Shown: positions 43,488 to 51,790 of the stretch, piece by piece | Numbering within the stretch: position 1 is the stretch's first letter | Layout of the letters: each line of letters begins with the position of its first letter | Origin: Pararoseomonas sp. SCSIO 73927 | Lineage (GTDB): Bacteria; Pseudomonadota; Alphaproteobacteria; Acetobacterales; Acetobacteraceae | Direction: 5' to 3' | Length of the DNA: 64,000 bases | Assembly: GCF_037040815.1 (NCBI RefSeq) | Contig: NZ_CP146232.1 | Coordinates: 5,240,001-5,304,000 of the forward strand | The notes under the pieces: model-generated | Told to the model about the DNA's origin: nothing | The model's database searches: none | What the model saw: only the letters and a program-made list of their open reading frames with translations | Translations under genes and position numbers: made by a program

Positions 43488-45191
43488 ATGCGGACGCCCC
43501 AAGCTGCCCTCCCCCGCCGCCTCGGCGCGGCCCTTCTCCTCTCCCTGCTGCCCCTCTCCCTGCTGCCCCTCACCGGGCAGGCCCAAGGGGTGGCACAGCC
43601 GCGCGACACGCTGACGGTCGGCATCGCCCAGGCCACCGGGACCTTCCACCCGAACATCGAGAGCATGCTGGCGAAGTCCTATATCCTGGGCTTCGCGCGG
43701 CGGCCGCTGACGGGGCACGGGCCGGACTGGAGGCCCGTCTGCTTCGCCTGCGAGGCGGTGCCGACGATCGGGAATGGCGGCGTGGTGCTGGAGACGACGC
43801 CGGACGGCAAGCCGGGGATGCGCGTGACCTGGCGGCTGCGGGAGGATGGGCGCTGGGGCGACGGGCGCCCGGTGACGGCGGAGGACATGCGCTTCGCCTG
43901 GGAGGCGGGGCGGGCCTTCGAGACGGGCTTCGGCGGCGCCGAGTTCTACCGCAGCGCCTACGAGTTCCAGTCGCCGGATCCGCGCACGGTGACGCTGCGC
44001 TTCGACCGGGTGAACTTCGAGGCGGGCAGCGCGGGCGGCTTCGAGCCCCTGCCCACCCATATCGATCGCCCCATCTGGGAGGCGGACCGGCGCAACTACC
44101 GGTCCCGCACCGCCTACGACACGGACACGGCGAATCCCGGTCTGTGGAACGGGCCGTATCGCATCGCCGCCGTGCAGCCGGGCGCGGGGGTGACGCTGGA
44201 GCGCAACGCGGCCTGGGCGGGGCCGGCGCCCGCCTTCCGGCGCATCAACGTGCGGGTGGTCGAGAATTCGGCGGCGCTCGAGGCGCAGCTTCTCGCGGGG
44301 CAGCTGGACATGATCTCGGGGGAACTCGGGCTCTCGCTGGACCAGGCGATCGCGCTGGAGAGGCGGGCGCGCGGACGCTTCCGCTTCGAGTACCGGCCGG
44401 GGCTGGTTTGGGAGCACCTGGACCTGCGGATGGACCAGCCGCCGCTCTCCGACGCGCGGGTGCGGCAGGCGCTGATCATGGCCATCGACCGCGGGCGGAT
44501 CGCGGGCAGCCTCTTCGACGGCCGACAGCCCGTGGCCGCCACCGCGATCCACCCGGACGACCCGATGATCGACAAGGCCCTGGCGCCCTGGCCCTTCGAC
44601 CCTGCCCGCGCGGGGGCGCTGCTGGAGGAGGCTGGCTGGAGACCGGGGCCGGACGGCATCCGGCGCAACGCGGAGGGGGTGCGGCTCTCCGTCGATCTGC
44701 AGACCACGGCGGGGAACCGCTCGCGCGAGACGGTGCTGCAGGTGATCCAGGGCATGTGGCGCGCGGCGGGGGTGGAGGCGCGCATCGCCAACCAGCCGCC
44801 GCGCGTGCTGTTCGGGGAGACCCTGTCGAAGCGCGGCTTCAACGGCGCGGTGCTGTTCGCCTGGATCAGCAGCCCGGAGAACGTCCCGCGCACCACCCTG
44901 CACTCCGACGAGATCCCGCGCGCGGAGCGGAACTGGTCCGGGCAGAACTTCCCGGGCTACGCGAACCCGGAGATGGACGCGCTGCTGGAGGCGCTGCCGC
45001 AGGAGCTGGACGCGGAGCGGCGCCGGCCGATGTGGGCGCGGCTGCAGGCGATGACGCACCGCGACCTGCCCGCCCTTCCCCTGTGGCACCGGGCGGAGCC
45101 GCACGTGCTGCCGACCTGGCTAGAGGGCGTGCGGCCGACGGGGAACATGTCGCCCTCCTCGCTCTGGGTGGCGGAGTGGCGGGTGCGCTGA
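43488..45191 (+). CDS. ABC-transporter substrate-binding protein, family 5, of a Dpp-type importer
   Basis: 567 aa from ATG at 43488. Sec signal RRLGAALLLSLLPLSLLPLTGQAQ. The family-5 fold is shown by TFHPNIESMLAKSYILGFARRPLTG, VTWRLREDGRWGDGRPVTAEDM and DARVRQALIMAIDRGRIAG. It captures a peptide-like ligand in the periplasm. The permease gene begins one base after the stop codon, and a second permease overlaps that one, making a binding-protein/permease/permease operon. Confidence 0.93.
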   Translation: MRTPQAALPRRLGAALLLSLLPLSLLPLTGQAQGVAQPRDTLTVGIAQATGTFHPNIESMLAKSYILGFARRPLTGHGPDWRPVCFACEAVPTIGNGGVVLETTPDGKPGMRVTWRLREDGRWGDGRPVTAEDMRFAWEAGRAFETGFGGAEFYRSAYEFQSPDPRTVTLRFDRVNFEAGSAGGFEPLPTHIDRPIWEADRRNYRSRTAYDTDTANPGLWNGPYRIAAVQPGAGVTLERNAAWAGPAPAFRRINVRVVENSAALEAQLLAGQLDMISGELGLSLDQAIALERRARGRFRFEYRPGLVWEHLDLRMDQPPLSDARVRQALIMAIDRGRIAGSLFDGRQPVAATAIHPDDPMIDKALAPWPFDPARAGALLEEAGWRPGPDGIRRNAEGVRLSVDLQTTAGNRSRETVLQVIQGMWRAAGVEARIANQPPRVLFGETLSKRGFNGAVLFAWISSPENVPRTTLHSDEIPRAERNWSGQNFPGYANPEMDALLEALPQELDAERRRPMWARLQAMTHRDLPALPLWHRAEPHVLPTWLEGVRPTGNMSPSSLWVAEWRVR

Positions 45192-45192
45192 C

Positions 45193-46137
45193 GTGCTGCG
45201 GGTGATCGCATGGCGGGTGCCGCAGATCGCGGCGACGCTCGTCATCCTCTCGCTCCTCGCCTACCTCGCCATCGGCGCCATGCCGGGGGACCCGATCTCG
45301 CTCGCCATGATGGCCGACCCGCGGCTGGGGCCGGAGGACGTGGCGCGGATGCGGGCGCTGCACGGGCTGGACCAGCCGCTTCTGGCGCGATGGTGGGCCT
45401 GGGCCGCGGGCGTGCTGCGCGGGGAGTTCGGCTATTCCCGCCTTTTCGCACGCCCGGTGGCGGAGGTTCTGTGGCCGGCGCTGCGGGGCAGCCTCGTGCT
45501 GCTGGGAACGGCGCTGGCGCTGGCGGCGGGGATCGGCGTGGCGGCCGGGATGCTGGCGGCGCTGCGGCCGCGCTGGCGGGGGGCGGTGGACGCGCTGGCG
45601 CTCGTCTCCCAGGCCGTGCCGGCCTTCTGGCTGGGGATCCTGCTGATCATCCTCTTCGCCGTCGCGCTGGGGTGGTTGCCGGCGGGCGGGGTGCCGGATT
45701 CCGGCGGCGGCGGCGTGCTCGAGGCGGCGCGCTTCCTGGTGCTGCCGGTCGCGACCCTCGCGGTCGCGCATCTCGCGGCCTATGCGCGCCACACGGTGGC
45801 GGCGATGGCGGAGGTGTTGCGCGCGCCCTGGATCACCGCCGCCCGCGCGCGCGGGGCGCCGGAATCGCGAATCGCCTTCACCCACGCGCTGCCGAACGCT
45901 GCCGTGCCGCTGCTCTCCGTGCTGGCTCTGGATGCGGGGGCGCTCGTCTCCGGCGCGCTGATCACGGAGACGGTCTTCGCGCGGCCCGGCATGGGGAAGC
46001 TGCTGACGGATGCGGTGATGGGCAGCGACCAGAACCTTGCGCTCCTCGCGCTGCTGCTTGTGGCGGGGGTGACGATGCTGGCGACCCTGGCCGCCGACCT
46101 CGCGCAGCGCGCGCTGGACCCGAGGCTGGCGGCATGA
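45193..46137 (+). CDS. ABC permease, DppB/OppB type
   Basis: 314 aa from GTG at 45193, one base after the preceding stop. Six TM helices. The binding-protein-dependent permease (EAA) loop reads TAARARGAPESRIAFTHALPNA, which docks to the ATPase. N-terminal AIGAMPGDPISLAMM is typical of DppB-type subunits. Its TGA overlaps the ATG of the second permease (ATGA). Confidence 0.92.
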   Translation: MLRVIAWRVPQIAATLVILSLLAYLAIGAMPGDPISLAMMADPRLGPEDVARMRALHGLDQPLLARWWAWAAGVLRGEFGYSRLFARPVAEVLWPALRGSLVLLGTALALAAGIGVAAGMLAALRPRWRGAVDALALVSQAVPAFWLGILLIILFAVALGWLPAGGVPDSGGGGVLEAARFLVLPVATLAVAHLAAYARHTVAAMAEVLRAPWITAARARGAPESRIAFTHALPNAAVPLLSVLALDAGALVSGALITETVFARPGMGKLLTDAVMGSDQNLALLALLLVAGVTMLATLAADLAQRALDPRLAA

Positions 46138-46955
46138 CGCGGCTGCGCGCGGGGGCGGCGATCCTGCTGCTGCTGGTGATCGCGGCGGTTGCGGCGCCGT
46201 GGGTGGCGGCGTGGCTGGGCGTGGACCCGGAGGTGCCGGACATCCTGGCGCGGCAGGCGCCGCCATCGCCCGCGCACCCGCTGGGCACGGACGAGCTGGG
46301 GCGGGACATCCTGGTGCGGCTGCTGCTGGGGGCGCGCGTTTCGCTTGCCGTCGGGGCGGCGGCGGCGGTTGCCTCCACGGTGATCGGGCTGGCGGCGGGG
46401 CTGCTCGCGGCGTGGCGCGGGGGATGGGTGGACGCGGTGGTGATGCGGGTGGCGGACGGGCTCCTCGCGCTGCCCGCGCTGCCGCTGCTGGTGCTGCTGG
46501 CGGCGCTGGACCCCTCCGCCATCGGCCTGCCGCGCGGGGACGCCTCGGCGGACGTGGTGCGGATCGTGGCCATCCTCGCGCTGTTCGGCTGGGTGGGGGT
46601 GGCGCGGCTGACGCGCGCGGCCGCCATCTCCGTGCTGGCGCGGGACCATGTGCGGGCGGCGCGGGCGCTGGGCGTTGGCGAAGGGCGGCTGCTGCGGCGG
46701 CACGTGGTGCCCGCGCTGGCGGCGCCGCTGGCGGTGGCGGGATCGCTGGCGGTGGCGGGAGCGATCCTGGCGGAGAGCACGCTCTCCTTCCTCGGGCTGG
46801 GCATCCAGCCGCCGGCGGCCTCCTGGGGGAACATGCTGGCGAACGCGCAGGACCTGGTGTTCAGCGCGCCGATGGCGGCGCTGTGGCCGGGGCTGGCGAT
46901 CGCCCTGGCGGTGGCGGGGGCGATGCTGGTGGCGGACGGGCTGCGGGAGGGCTGA
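46134..46955 (+). CDS. ABC permease, DppC/OppC type
   Basis: 273 aa, about six TM helices. The HPLGTDELGRDILVRLLLGARVSLAVG stretch is diagnostic of DppC-type subunits, and the EAA loop is ARALGVGEGRLLRRHVVPA. It ends DGLREG-stop inside one arm of a 39-bp perfect palindrome. No ATPase genes (DppD/F) follow, so the importer must borrow ATPases from another locus, or the operon has been truncated here. Confidence 0.92.
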   Translation: MTRLRAGAAILLLLVIAAVAAPWVAAWLGVDPEVPDILARQAPPSPAHPLGTDELGRDILVRLLLGARVSLAVGAAAAVASTVIGLAAGLLAAWRGGWVDAVVMRVADGLLALPALPLLVLLAALDPSAIGLPRGDASADVVRIVAILALFGWVGVARLTRAAAISVLARDHVRAARALGVGEGRLLRRHVVPALAAPLAVAGSLAVAGAILAESTLSFLGLGIQPPAASWGNMLANAQDLVFSAPMAALWPGLAIALAVAGAMLVADGLREG

Positions 46956-46978
46956 GGGGCCCTCAGCCCTCCCGCAGC
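46940..46978. repeat. 39-bp perfect palindrome joining two gene ends
   Basis: GCTGCGGGAGGGCTGAGGG at 46940-46958 is repeated in inverse at 46960-46978 around one central G. The left arm encodes the end of the permease (LREG-stop), the right arm the end of the TetR remnant on the other strand (also LREG-stop). It can act as a terminator, but it also looks like the scar of a template-switch or fold-back rearrangement. Confidence 0.8.
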
Positions 46979-47127
46979 AGGCCCTTCCTGTCGCCGGGGT
47001 TGTGGTAGAGCGCGCCCCGCGTCAGGCCCGCCCCCGCGGTCAGCTCGTTCAGAATGGCGGCCGCGTAGCCCTTCTCGGCGCAGGCTTTCCGCGCCGCCGG
47101 GACGAGCTTGGCCCGGGTCTCCTCCAT
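46963..47127 (-). pseudogene. TetR-family regulator remnant (DNA-binding domain only)
   Basis: 54 aa against about 190-210 for a complete TetR protein. From ATG at 47127 it reads EETRAKLVPAARKACAEKGY, then LNELTAGAGLTRGALYHN, the N-terminal helix-turn-helix with the GALYHNPGDRKGLL recognition segment. The ligand-binding domain is absent, and the frame stops in the palindrome shared with the permease gene. No remaining domain lies in any frame beyond. The fragment may still bind DNA weakly but cannot dimerise normally. It is divergent from the Rid-family gene. Confidence 0.75.
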
Positions 47128-47191
47128 CACCACCGCGCGCCGACCACTGTCCAGAATCACCCCCGCATCTCGCATGCGTCGCGTGCACGGG

Positions 47192-47241
47192 TTGACATAC
47201 ACCCCGTATGTCCCGAGATGCCGGCATACGGGGCGTATATG
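47192..47241 (+). promoter_or_regulatory. TetR-type operator pair overlapping a promoter of the Rid-family gene
   Basis: GACATAC-N5-GTATGTC (47194-47212) is a perfect 19-bp dyad overlapping a consensus -35 TTGACA (47192-47197). A second site, CATAC-N5-GTATaTG (47225-47241), lies 29 bp downstream. CCCCGTATG and CATACGGGG also form an inverted pair (47202-47210, 47225-47233). The layout fits repression by the neighbouring TetR protein. Confidence 0.65.
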
Positions 47242-47296
47242 GATTGTCCCGGTGGCCGGCGCTGAGTCCCCGGCCTCCCAGAGCAGGAGAGACCCG

Positions 47297-47695
47297 ATGA
47301 ACAAGCGCGACGTGATCGTCCCGCCCGGCCAGCAGGCGCTCTACGAGAAGTACCGCTACTCGGCGGCTGTCCGGTCCGGCGACCTCCTCTTCGTCTCCGG
47401 CCAGGTCGGCAGCCGGGAGGACGGATCCCCGGAGCCGGACTACGAGAAGCAGGTCCGGCTCGCCTTCGAGCGGCTGAGCGAGGTGCTGAGGGCCGCCGGC
47501 GCGGGCTTCGACGACGTGGTCGACGTGATCACCTTCCACACGGACCCGGAGAAGCAGTTCGCGACCTGGCTGGCCGTGAAGGACGAGATCTTCGGGGCGC
47601 CGCCCTACCCGACCTGGACGTCGGTGGGCGTGACCTGGCTCGCGGGCTTCGACTTCGAGATCAAGGTCGTCGCCCGCATTCCCGCGGCGGGCTAA
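47297..47695 (+). CDS. Rid-family (YjgF/YER057c/UK114) protein
   Basis: 132 aa from ATG at 47297, with CAGGAGAG upstream. The Rid fold is clear from YSAAVRSGDLLFVSGQVG, RLAFERLSEVLRAAGAGFDDVVDVITF and PPYPTWTSVGVTWLAGFDFEIKVVAR. In true RidA an Arg precedes the last conserved strand and binds the imine substrate; here that place has PTWTSVG, so enamine/imine deaminase activity is doubtful. It likely belongs to a Rid subgroup with a different small substrate. It is controlled from the TetR-type operator region. Confidence 0.9.
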   Translation: MNKRDVIVPPGQQALYEKYRYSAAVRSGDLLFVSGQVGSREDGSPEPDYEKQVRLAFERLSEVLRAAGAGFDDVVDVITFHTDPEKQFATWLAVKDEIFGAPPYPTWTSVGVTWLAGFDFEIKVVARIPAAG

Positions 47696-47700
47696 GCCCG

Positions 47701-47731
47701 GGGGGCGTGGTCAGCTCCCGACCACGCCCCC
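47701..47731. terminator. Strong bidirectional terminator, Rid-family / phoX
   Basis: GGGGGCGTGGTC and GACCACGCCCCC form a perfect 12-bp stem with an AGCTCCC loop. It overlaps the last codons of phoX between two convergent genes. Confidence 0.75.
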
Positions 47732-49666
47732 GTCCTTCTTCACGATGGCGATGACGGAGGGCCGCGGCGGCATGTCCGGCCGGAAGTCCGGCCAGCGGGT
47801 GGAGGGGTTCTCGAAGGTGCTGCCGGGGTCCTCGCCGGGGTGCTGGATGGCGAGGAACACCGTGCGGTCCTCCGGCCCGATCAGCGGGCCGCAGACCTCC
47901 GCGCCCTGGGGGGCCGCGTAGAAGCGGCGGGTGAGGGCGCGGCCCTCCCCCTCCGTGTCGGCGGCGTAGAGCCCGTCCGACACCTTGGCCGAGTGGGGGG
48001 CGCCGTCGGTCGCGATCCAGATGCGGCCCTTGCTGTCGAAGGCGCAGTTGTCCGGGCAGGAGAGCCAGCCGGAATCCGGCCCGACCGCGCGATGATAGGC
48101 GGTGCCGGGATCCTTCCCGGGCTGGCCGGCCATCAGGAACACCTCCCACCGCGCCGTGCGGGCCGCGTGGTCGCGCCCCGGCGGGATGATCTCCAGCGCG
48201 TGGCCGTGCACGTTGGCCGCGCGCGGGTTGGTGGCGTCCAGGCGATCCGGGCGGCGGGTGCCGTTGTTCGTCAGCATCACGTAGACGCGGCCGTTGACGG
48301 GGTTGGCCTCCACGTCCTCCGGCCGGTCCATGGGCGTCGCGCCGAGCAGGTCGGCGGCGCGGCGGGCCTCGATCAGGACGTCGCCCTGGCCCCGGAAGCC
48401 GTTCGCCTCGGTCAGCGGGCCCTCGCCGTGGACCAGGGGAAGCCAGTCCAGCGTGCCGTCGTCGTGGAAGCGGGCGACCATCAGCGTGCCGTCATCCAGC
48501 AGGTCGCGGTTGGCGCCCGGGTCGTCGCGGTTCCAGGGGCGGGCGGTGACGAACTTGTAGACGTAGTCGAAGCGCTCATCGTCGCCCATGTAGATCACCA
48601 CGCGGCCGTCCGGGGCGATCGCGTGGGTGCAGCCCTCGTGCTTGAAGCGGCCGAGGGCGGTGCGCTTCACCGGCACGGATTGCGGGTCGTAGGGGTCGAA
48701 CTCCACCACCCAGCCGAAGCGGTTGGGCTCGTTCGGCTCCTCGCCCACGTCGAAGCGGCTCTCGTGCCGGAACCAGGGGAAGAGCGGCTCCGGCGCCAGC
48801 CCGTACCGCTTGTGGGCGGCCGCCTGGTCACCCTGGCCCACGGCGGGGCCGCCGAAGTAGTAGTTGAAGTTCTCCTCGGCGATCAGGACCGTGCCCCAGG
48901 GCGTGTTGCCGCCGGCGCAGTTGTTCAGCGTGCCCAGCACGCGCGTGCCGGTCGGGTCCGCCTTCGTGCGCAGCCGCTCATGCCCCGCGGCGGGGCCGCC
49001 GACGCGCATCGGGGTCTCAGCGGTAAGGCGGCGATTCATCGCGCCGCCCGGCACCGGCGCCCAGCGCCCGTCCTGCCGGCGGATCTCCACCACGCTGGCG
49101 CCGTGCGCCATCATCTGGGTGCGGACCTGGGCGGCGCTGGCGCGGCCGCGGGCGGCGCGGGCATCGCCGAGGCCGGGGAACATCAGCTCTGGGTTGGTGT
49201 ACTCGTGGTTCACCACGAGCAGCCCGTGCTCCCCGCCCTTCGTGCCCTTGGGAAGCGGGAAGAAGTCCAGGTAGTCGTTGTTGTAGCCGAACTGCAGGGC
49301 CTGCGCCTCGGGCGTCTGGTTCGCGGGATCGAAATCCGGGGCGCCGGGCAGGACGGGATCGCCCCAGCGCAGGACCGTCTGGGTCTCGTATCCCTCCGGC
49401 ACCACGGAATCGGGGCCGTTGGAATGGGGCAGGCCGCGGAAGCCGAAGGTGGAGGCGCCGTCTCCCTGGCCCTGCGCCCGCGCCCGCCCGGGCAGCGCGG
49501 CGGGCAGCACGCCGGCCACGGCGGCACCGAACAGCCCGCGCAGGGCCGTCCGGCGCGCCATGCGGCGGCCGATCACGGAAGCGATGGGGTCCTCCGGCGC
49601 GGGATTGCTGCCGAGGTCCTCCATGGCCTGCTGCGTCAGGGCGGGCTCATCCACGCTCACCGGCAC
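47711..49666 (-). CDS. phoX: PhoX-family (DUF839) alkaline phosphatase
   Basis: 651 aa. The GTG at 49666 with GGAAAG upstream is chosen because it gives the family N-terminus (M)PVSVDEPALTQQAMEDLGSN; the frame itself runs further upstream. Tat signal RRMARRTALRGLFGAAVAGVLPAALPGRARA. Mature signatures: YNNDYLDFFPL, LLVVNHEYTNPELMFPG, LNNCAGGNTPWGTVLIAEEN, FKHEGCTHAI, MDRPEDVEANPVNGRVY and SCPDNCAFDSKGRIWIATDG. PhoX enzymes are periplasmic Ca2+/Fe3+ phosphatases releasing phosphate from monoesters. No pho box was identified upstream. Confidence 0.93.
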   Translation of the reverse strand: MPVSVDEPALTQQAMEDLGSNPAPEDPIASVIGRRMARRTALRGLFGAAVAGVLPAALPGRARAQGQGDGASTFGFRGLPHSNGPDSVVPEGYETQTVLRWGDPVLPGAPDFDPANQTPEAQALQFGYNNDYLDFFPLPKGTKGGEHGLLVVNHEYTNPELMFPGLGDARAARGRASAAQVRTQMMAHGASVVEIRRQDGRWAPVPGGAMNRRLTAETPMRVGGPAAGHERLRTKADPTGTRVLGTLNNCAGGNTPWGTVLIAEENFNYYFGGPAVGQGDQAAAHKRYGLAPEPLFPWFRHESRFDVGEEPNEPNRFGWVVEFDPYDPQSVPVKRTALGRFKHEGCTHAIAPDGRVVIYMGDDERFDYVYKFVTARPWNRDDPGANRDLLDDGTLMVARFHDDGTLDWLPLVHGEGPLTEANGFRGQGDVLIEARRAADLLGATPMDRPEDVEANPVNGRVYVMLTNNGTRRPDRLDATNPRAANVHGHALEIIPPGRDHAARTARWEVFLMAGQPGKDPGTAYHRAVGPDSGWLSCPDNCAFDSKGRIWIATDGAPHSAKVSDGLYAADTEGEGRALTRRFYAAPQGAEVCGPLIGPEDRTVFLAIQHPGEDPGSTFENPSTRWPDFRPDMPPRPSVIAIVKKDGGVVGS

Positions 49667-49797
49667 CGTCGTCTTTCCTTTGTCGATGCGGCGCCCTCTA
49701 GACGGGCTTCCGGCGGGACGGGATGACAGATCGGTGGCGTTTCCGCGACACGAAACGTGAGCGGCCCCGGTCGTCCGCCTAGGTCTCAGCCCCTCGG

Positions 49798-50370
49798 TCA
49801 GCTTGGCAGCGCGGACTGCCAGCGGCGGACAGCGTCGAGCGGGTAGAGGAGCATCAGCACGTTCAGGGTCAGGTTGTCCCGGATCACCGCCAGGGCCAGC
49901 AGCTCCATCCCGATCCCGAGCAGGAGGGAGAGCCACCACGGCAGCCGCGCCGCGATCAGGAAGCCCAGCAGCATGAAGCCGAGATCGGCGAGGGAGTTGA
50001 CCACGCTGTCGCCGGTGTAGCCGAGCGCCGCCGTCGCCTCGCGGTAGCGGTCGATCACCATCGGGGTGTTCTCCGCGATCTCCCAGGCCGCCTCCAGCAG
50101 CGCGGCCATGGCGGCGCGCGCGCCGAGCCCCGCGCGCGGCGCCAGCCAGCGGAGGGCCGCGTAGAAGAGCAGCCCGTGGATGACGTGCGAGAGCGAGTAC
50201 CAGTCGGCGAGGTGCTGGGAGTTCTCCGCGCTGTTCACCGCGCCGTGCCAGAGCTTCACGGTGCCGCAGGCGCAGATCGGGATCCGGCCCATGGCCAGCA
50301 GGGTGGCGGCCATGACCCCGGCGACGGCGACCAGGAGGAGGGCGGTGCGGGACCGGGGGGAGAGGCGCAT
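49798..50370 (-). CDS. DUF2585 (UPF0314) membrane protein
   Basis: 190 aa from ATG at 50370 (GGGGGGAGAGG upstream). Four to six TM helices. Family signature MGRIPICACGTVKLWHGAVN followed by SENSQHLADWYSLSHVIHG, and later EIAENTPMVIDRYR and GDSVVNSLADLGFMLLGF. The conserved Cys, His and Asp/Asn residues face one side and could bind a metal or lipid, but no function is established. It is divergent from the O-antigen-ligase-like gene. Confidence 0.92.
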   Translation of the reverse strand: MRLSPRSRTALLLVAVAGVMAATLLAMGRIPICACGTVKLWHGAVNSAENSQHLADWYSLSHVIHGLLFYAALRWLAPRAGLGARAAMAALLEAAWEIAENTPMVIDRYREATAALGYTGDSVVNSLADLGFMLLGFLIAARLPWWLSLLLGIGMELLALAVIRDNLTLNVLMLLYPLDAVRRWQSALPS

Positions 50371-50477
50371 CCCCGCGCCATGCCACGGCCGGGCGCGGAA
50401 CGCACGGGCTTGGGCCCGGCGGGCGGCGACGCTAGAAGCGCTGCGACGATCCACCCCGCCTTCCCTCCGAGGCCCGC

Positions 50478-51695
50478 ATGGCGCCGCGCGCCTCCTCCTT
50501 CATCGGCCAGCCCCCCGCGCTGCGCGACCTGCGCGCGAGCGAGTTCGACGACGGCCCCGGCCCGGGTGCCCTCTACCGCGGCTCACCCGGGCCCTGGTGG
50601 CGGGCGGCGACGGGGCCGCTCCTCCTCGCCGCGCTCGCCGGGCCAGCGGTGGCGGTGCTGGTGCCGGTCGCCCTGGCGCCGCTGCTCGGCCTCGCCCTGC
50701 TGCTCACCCTGCTTGGCCGCCGCTGGGAGGGAGGCGCCTGGCCCCTGCCCGGCCCCGTTGCGCTTGTGCCGCTGGCGCTCGCGGCCTGGGCCGCGGTCTC
50801 CGCCCTTTGGGCACCCGACCCGGCGCGGGCGCTGGCGGGAGCGGGACTCCTCGCCCTGGCCACCCTGCTCGGCGGCGTCGGAGCCGCGGCGGTGGCGGAG
50901 GAGCGGCCGGGCATCCGGCGGGCCCTGGCGGCCTGCGCCGTGCTCGGGCTGGGCGCCGGGCTGGTCCTGGCCCATCTCGGCCCGGCCGCCGCCCCCGGCC
51001 CGGCGGCGGCCTTCCTCGCCCTCCTGCCGCCCCTGGCGCTGCGGCTGCGGCTGGCAGCACCCCTGCGCTGGCTCCTGCTCGCCTCCGCGGCCGGGGGCGC
51101 GGCGCTGCTGCCGGACGAGACAGCGCGCCTGGCCGCCCTGGCGGGGGCCGGGGCCGCGCTGCTCGCCGGGGCCGGCGGGCGCTTCGCCTCCTCCCTTCTC
51201 GCACTGGTCCTGGCCGCTGCCCTGCTCGCCGCGCCCGTGCTGCTGCCGCGGGCGATGCCGGACCTCGCGCGCGGCGCATCCGCCGCCGGGTTGCAGCGCC
51301 TCCTCGCCCTGGACCTGGCGCTGGAGCGGGCCGGGCGCGCGCCGCTGGTCGGCCGGGGCGTGGAGGCCGCCGGCAGCCTGCCCGATGCCGGGGTGCCACC
51401 GGAGGCCGCAGCGCGGCTCGGCCTTCCGGCCGATGCTGTCCCTGCCGGCAGGCGGGTCCCCGCGCGGCCCGGCAACGCCGCCGCGCAGGTCTTTCTGGAA
51501 CTGGGCTGGATAGGCCTCGGCCTCGCCGCCCTGGCGGTGCTCGCGCTGGGCTGGGGCGCCGGGCCGGCCGGGGCCGGGATGCTGGCCGCCGCCGCCGTGA
51601 CCGGCCTGGCGACGGGGGCCTGGGAACCCTGGTGGCTGGCGGCTCTGGCCTTTGCCGGGGCGCTGGCGGCAGGGCTCTCGGCCAGGCGGGTCTGA
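50478..51695 (+). CDS. O-antigen-ligase-like polytopic membrane protein
   Basis: 405 aa, about ten very alanine/leucine-rich TM helices, with a hydrophilic loop before the last helices. The loop RRVPARPGNAAAQVFLELGWIGLGLAALAVL has the helix-preceding pattern (H/P-x-N...E-x-G-x-x-G) of WaaL/Wzy polymerases and ligases. Cytoplasmic N-terminus of about 40 residues. It may polymerise or attach a surface glycan. The polysaccharide genes at 2-9 kb are too far away to be co-transcribed. The family call is moderate because of low complexity. Confidence 0.65.
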   Translation: MAPRASSFIGQPPALRDLRASEFDDGPGPGALYRGSPGPWWRAATGPLLLAALAGPAVAVLVPVALAPLLGLALLLTLLGRRWEGGAWPLPGPVALVPLALAAWAAVSALWAPDPARALAGAGLLALATLLGGVGAAAVAEERPGIRRALAACAVLGLGAGLVLAHLGPAAAPGPAAAFLALLPPLALRLRLAAPLRWLLLASAAGGAALLPDETARLAALAGAGAALLAGAGGRFASSLLALVLAAALLAAPVLLPRAMPDLARGASAAGLQRLLALDLALERAGRAPLVGRGVEAAGSLPDAGVPPEAAARLGLPADAVPAGRRVPARPGNAAAQVFLELGWIGLGLAALAVLALGWGAGPAGAGMLAAAAVTGLATGAWEPWWLAALAFAGALAAGLSARRV

Positions 51696-51790
51696 CCGGA
51701 TCGAGGGAGTTGGGGCGGGCGGGGAGAGTCTTGTGCCCTGCCACCGCAGACCGCAGGCTCGCCCGAACGAAGAACGGGAGGACGCGGCCG

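Noticed and set aside
49667..50386. Upstream extension of the phoX frame
   Set aside because: Open only because of GC bias. It is antisense to, or overlaps, the DUF2585 gene, and the GTG at 49666 gives the family-like N-terminus.
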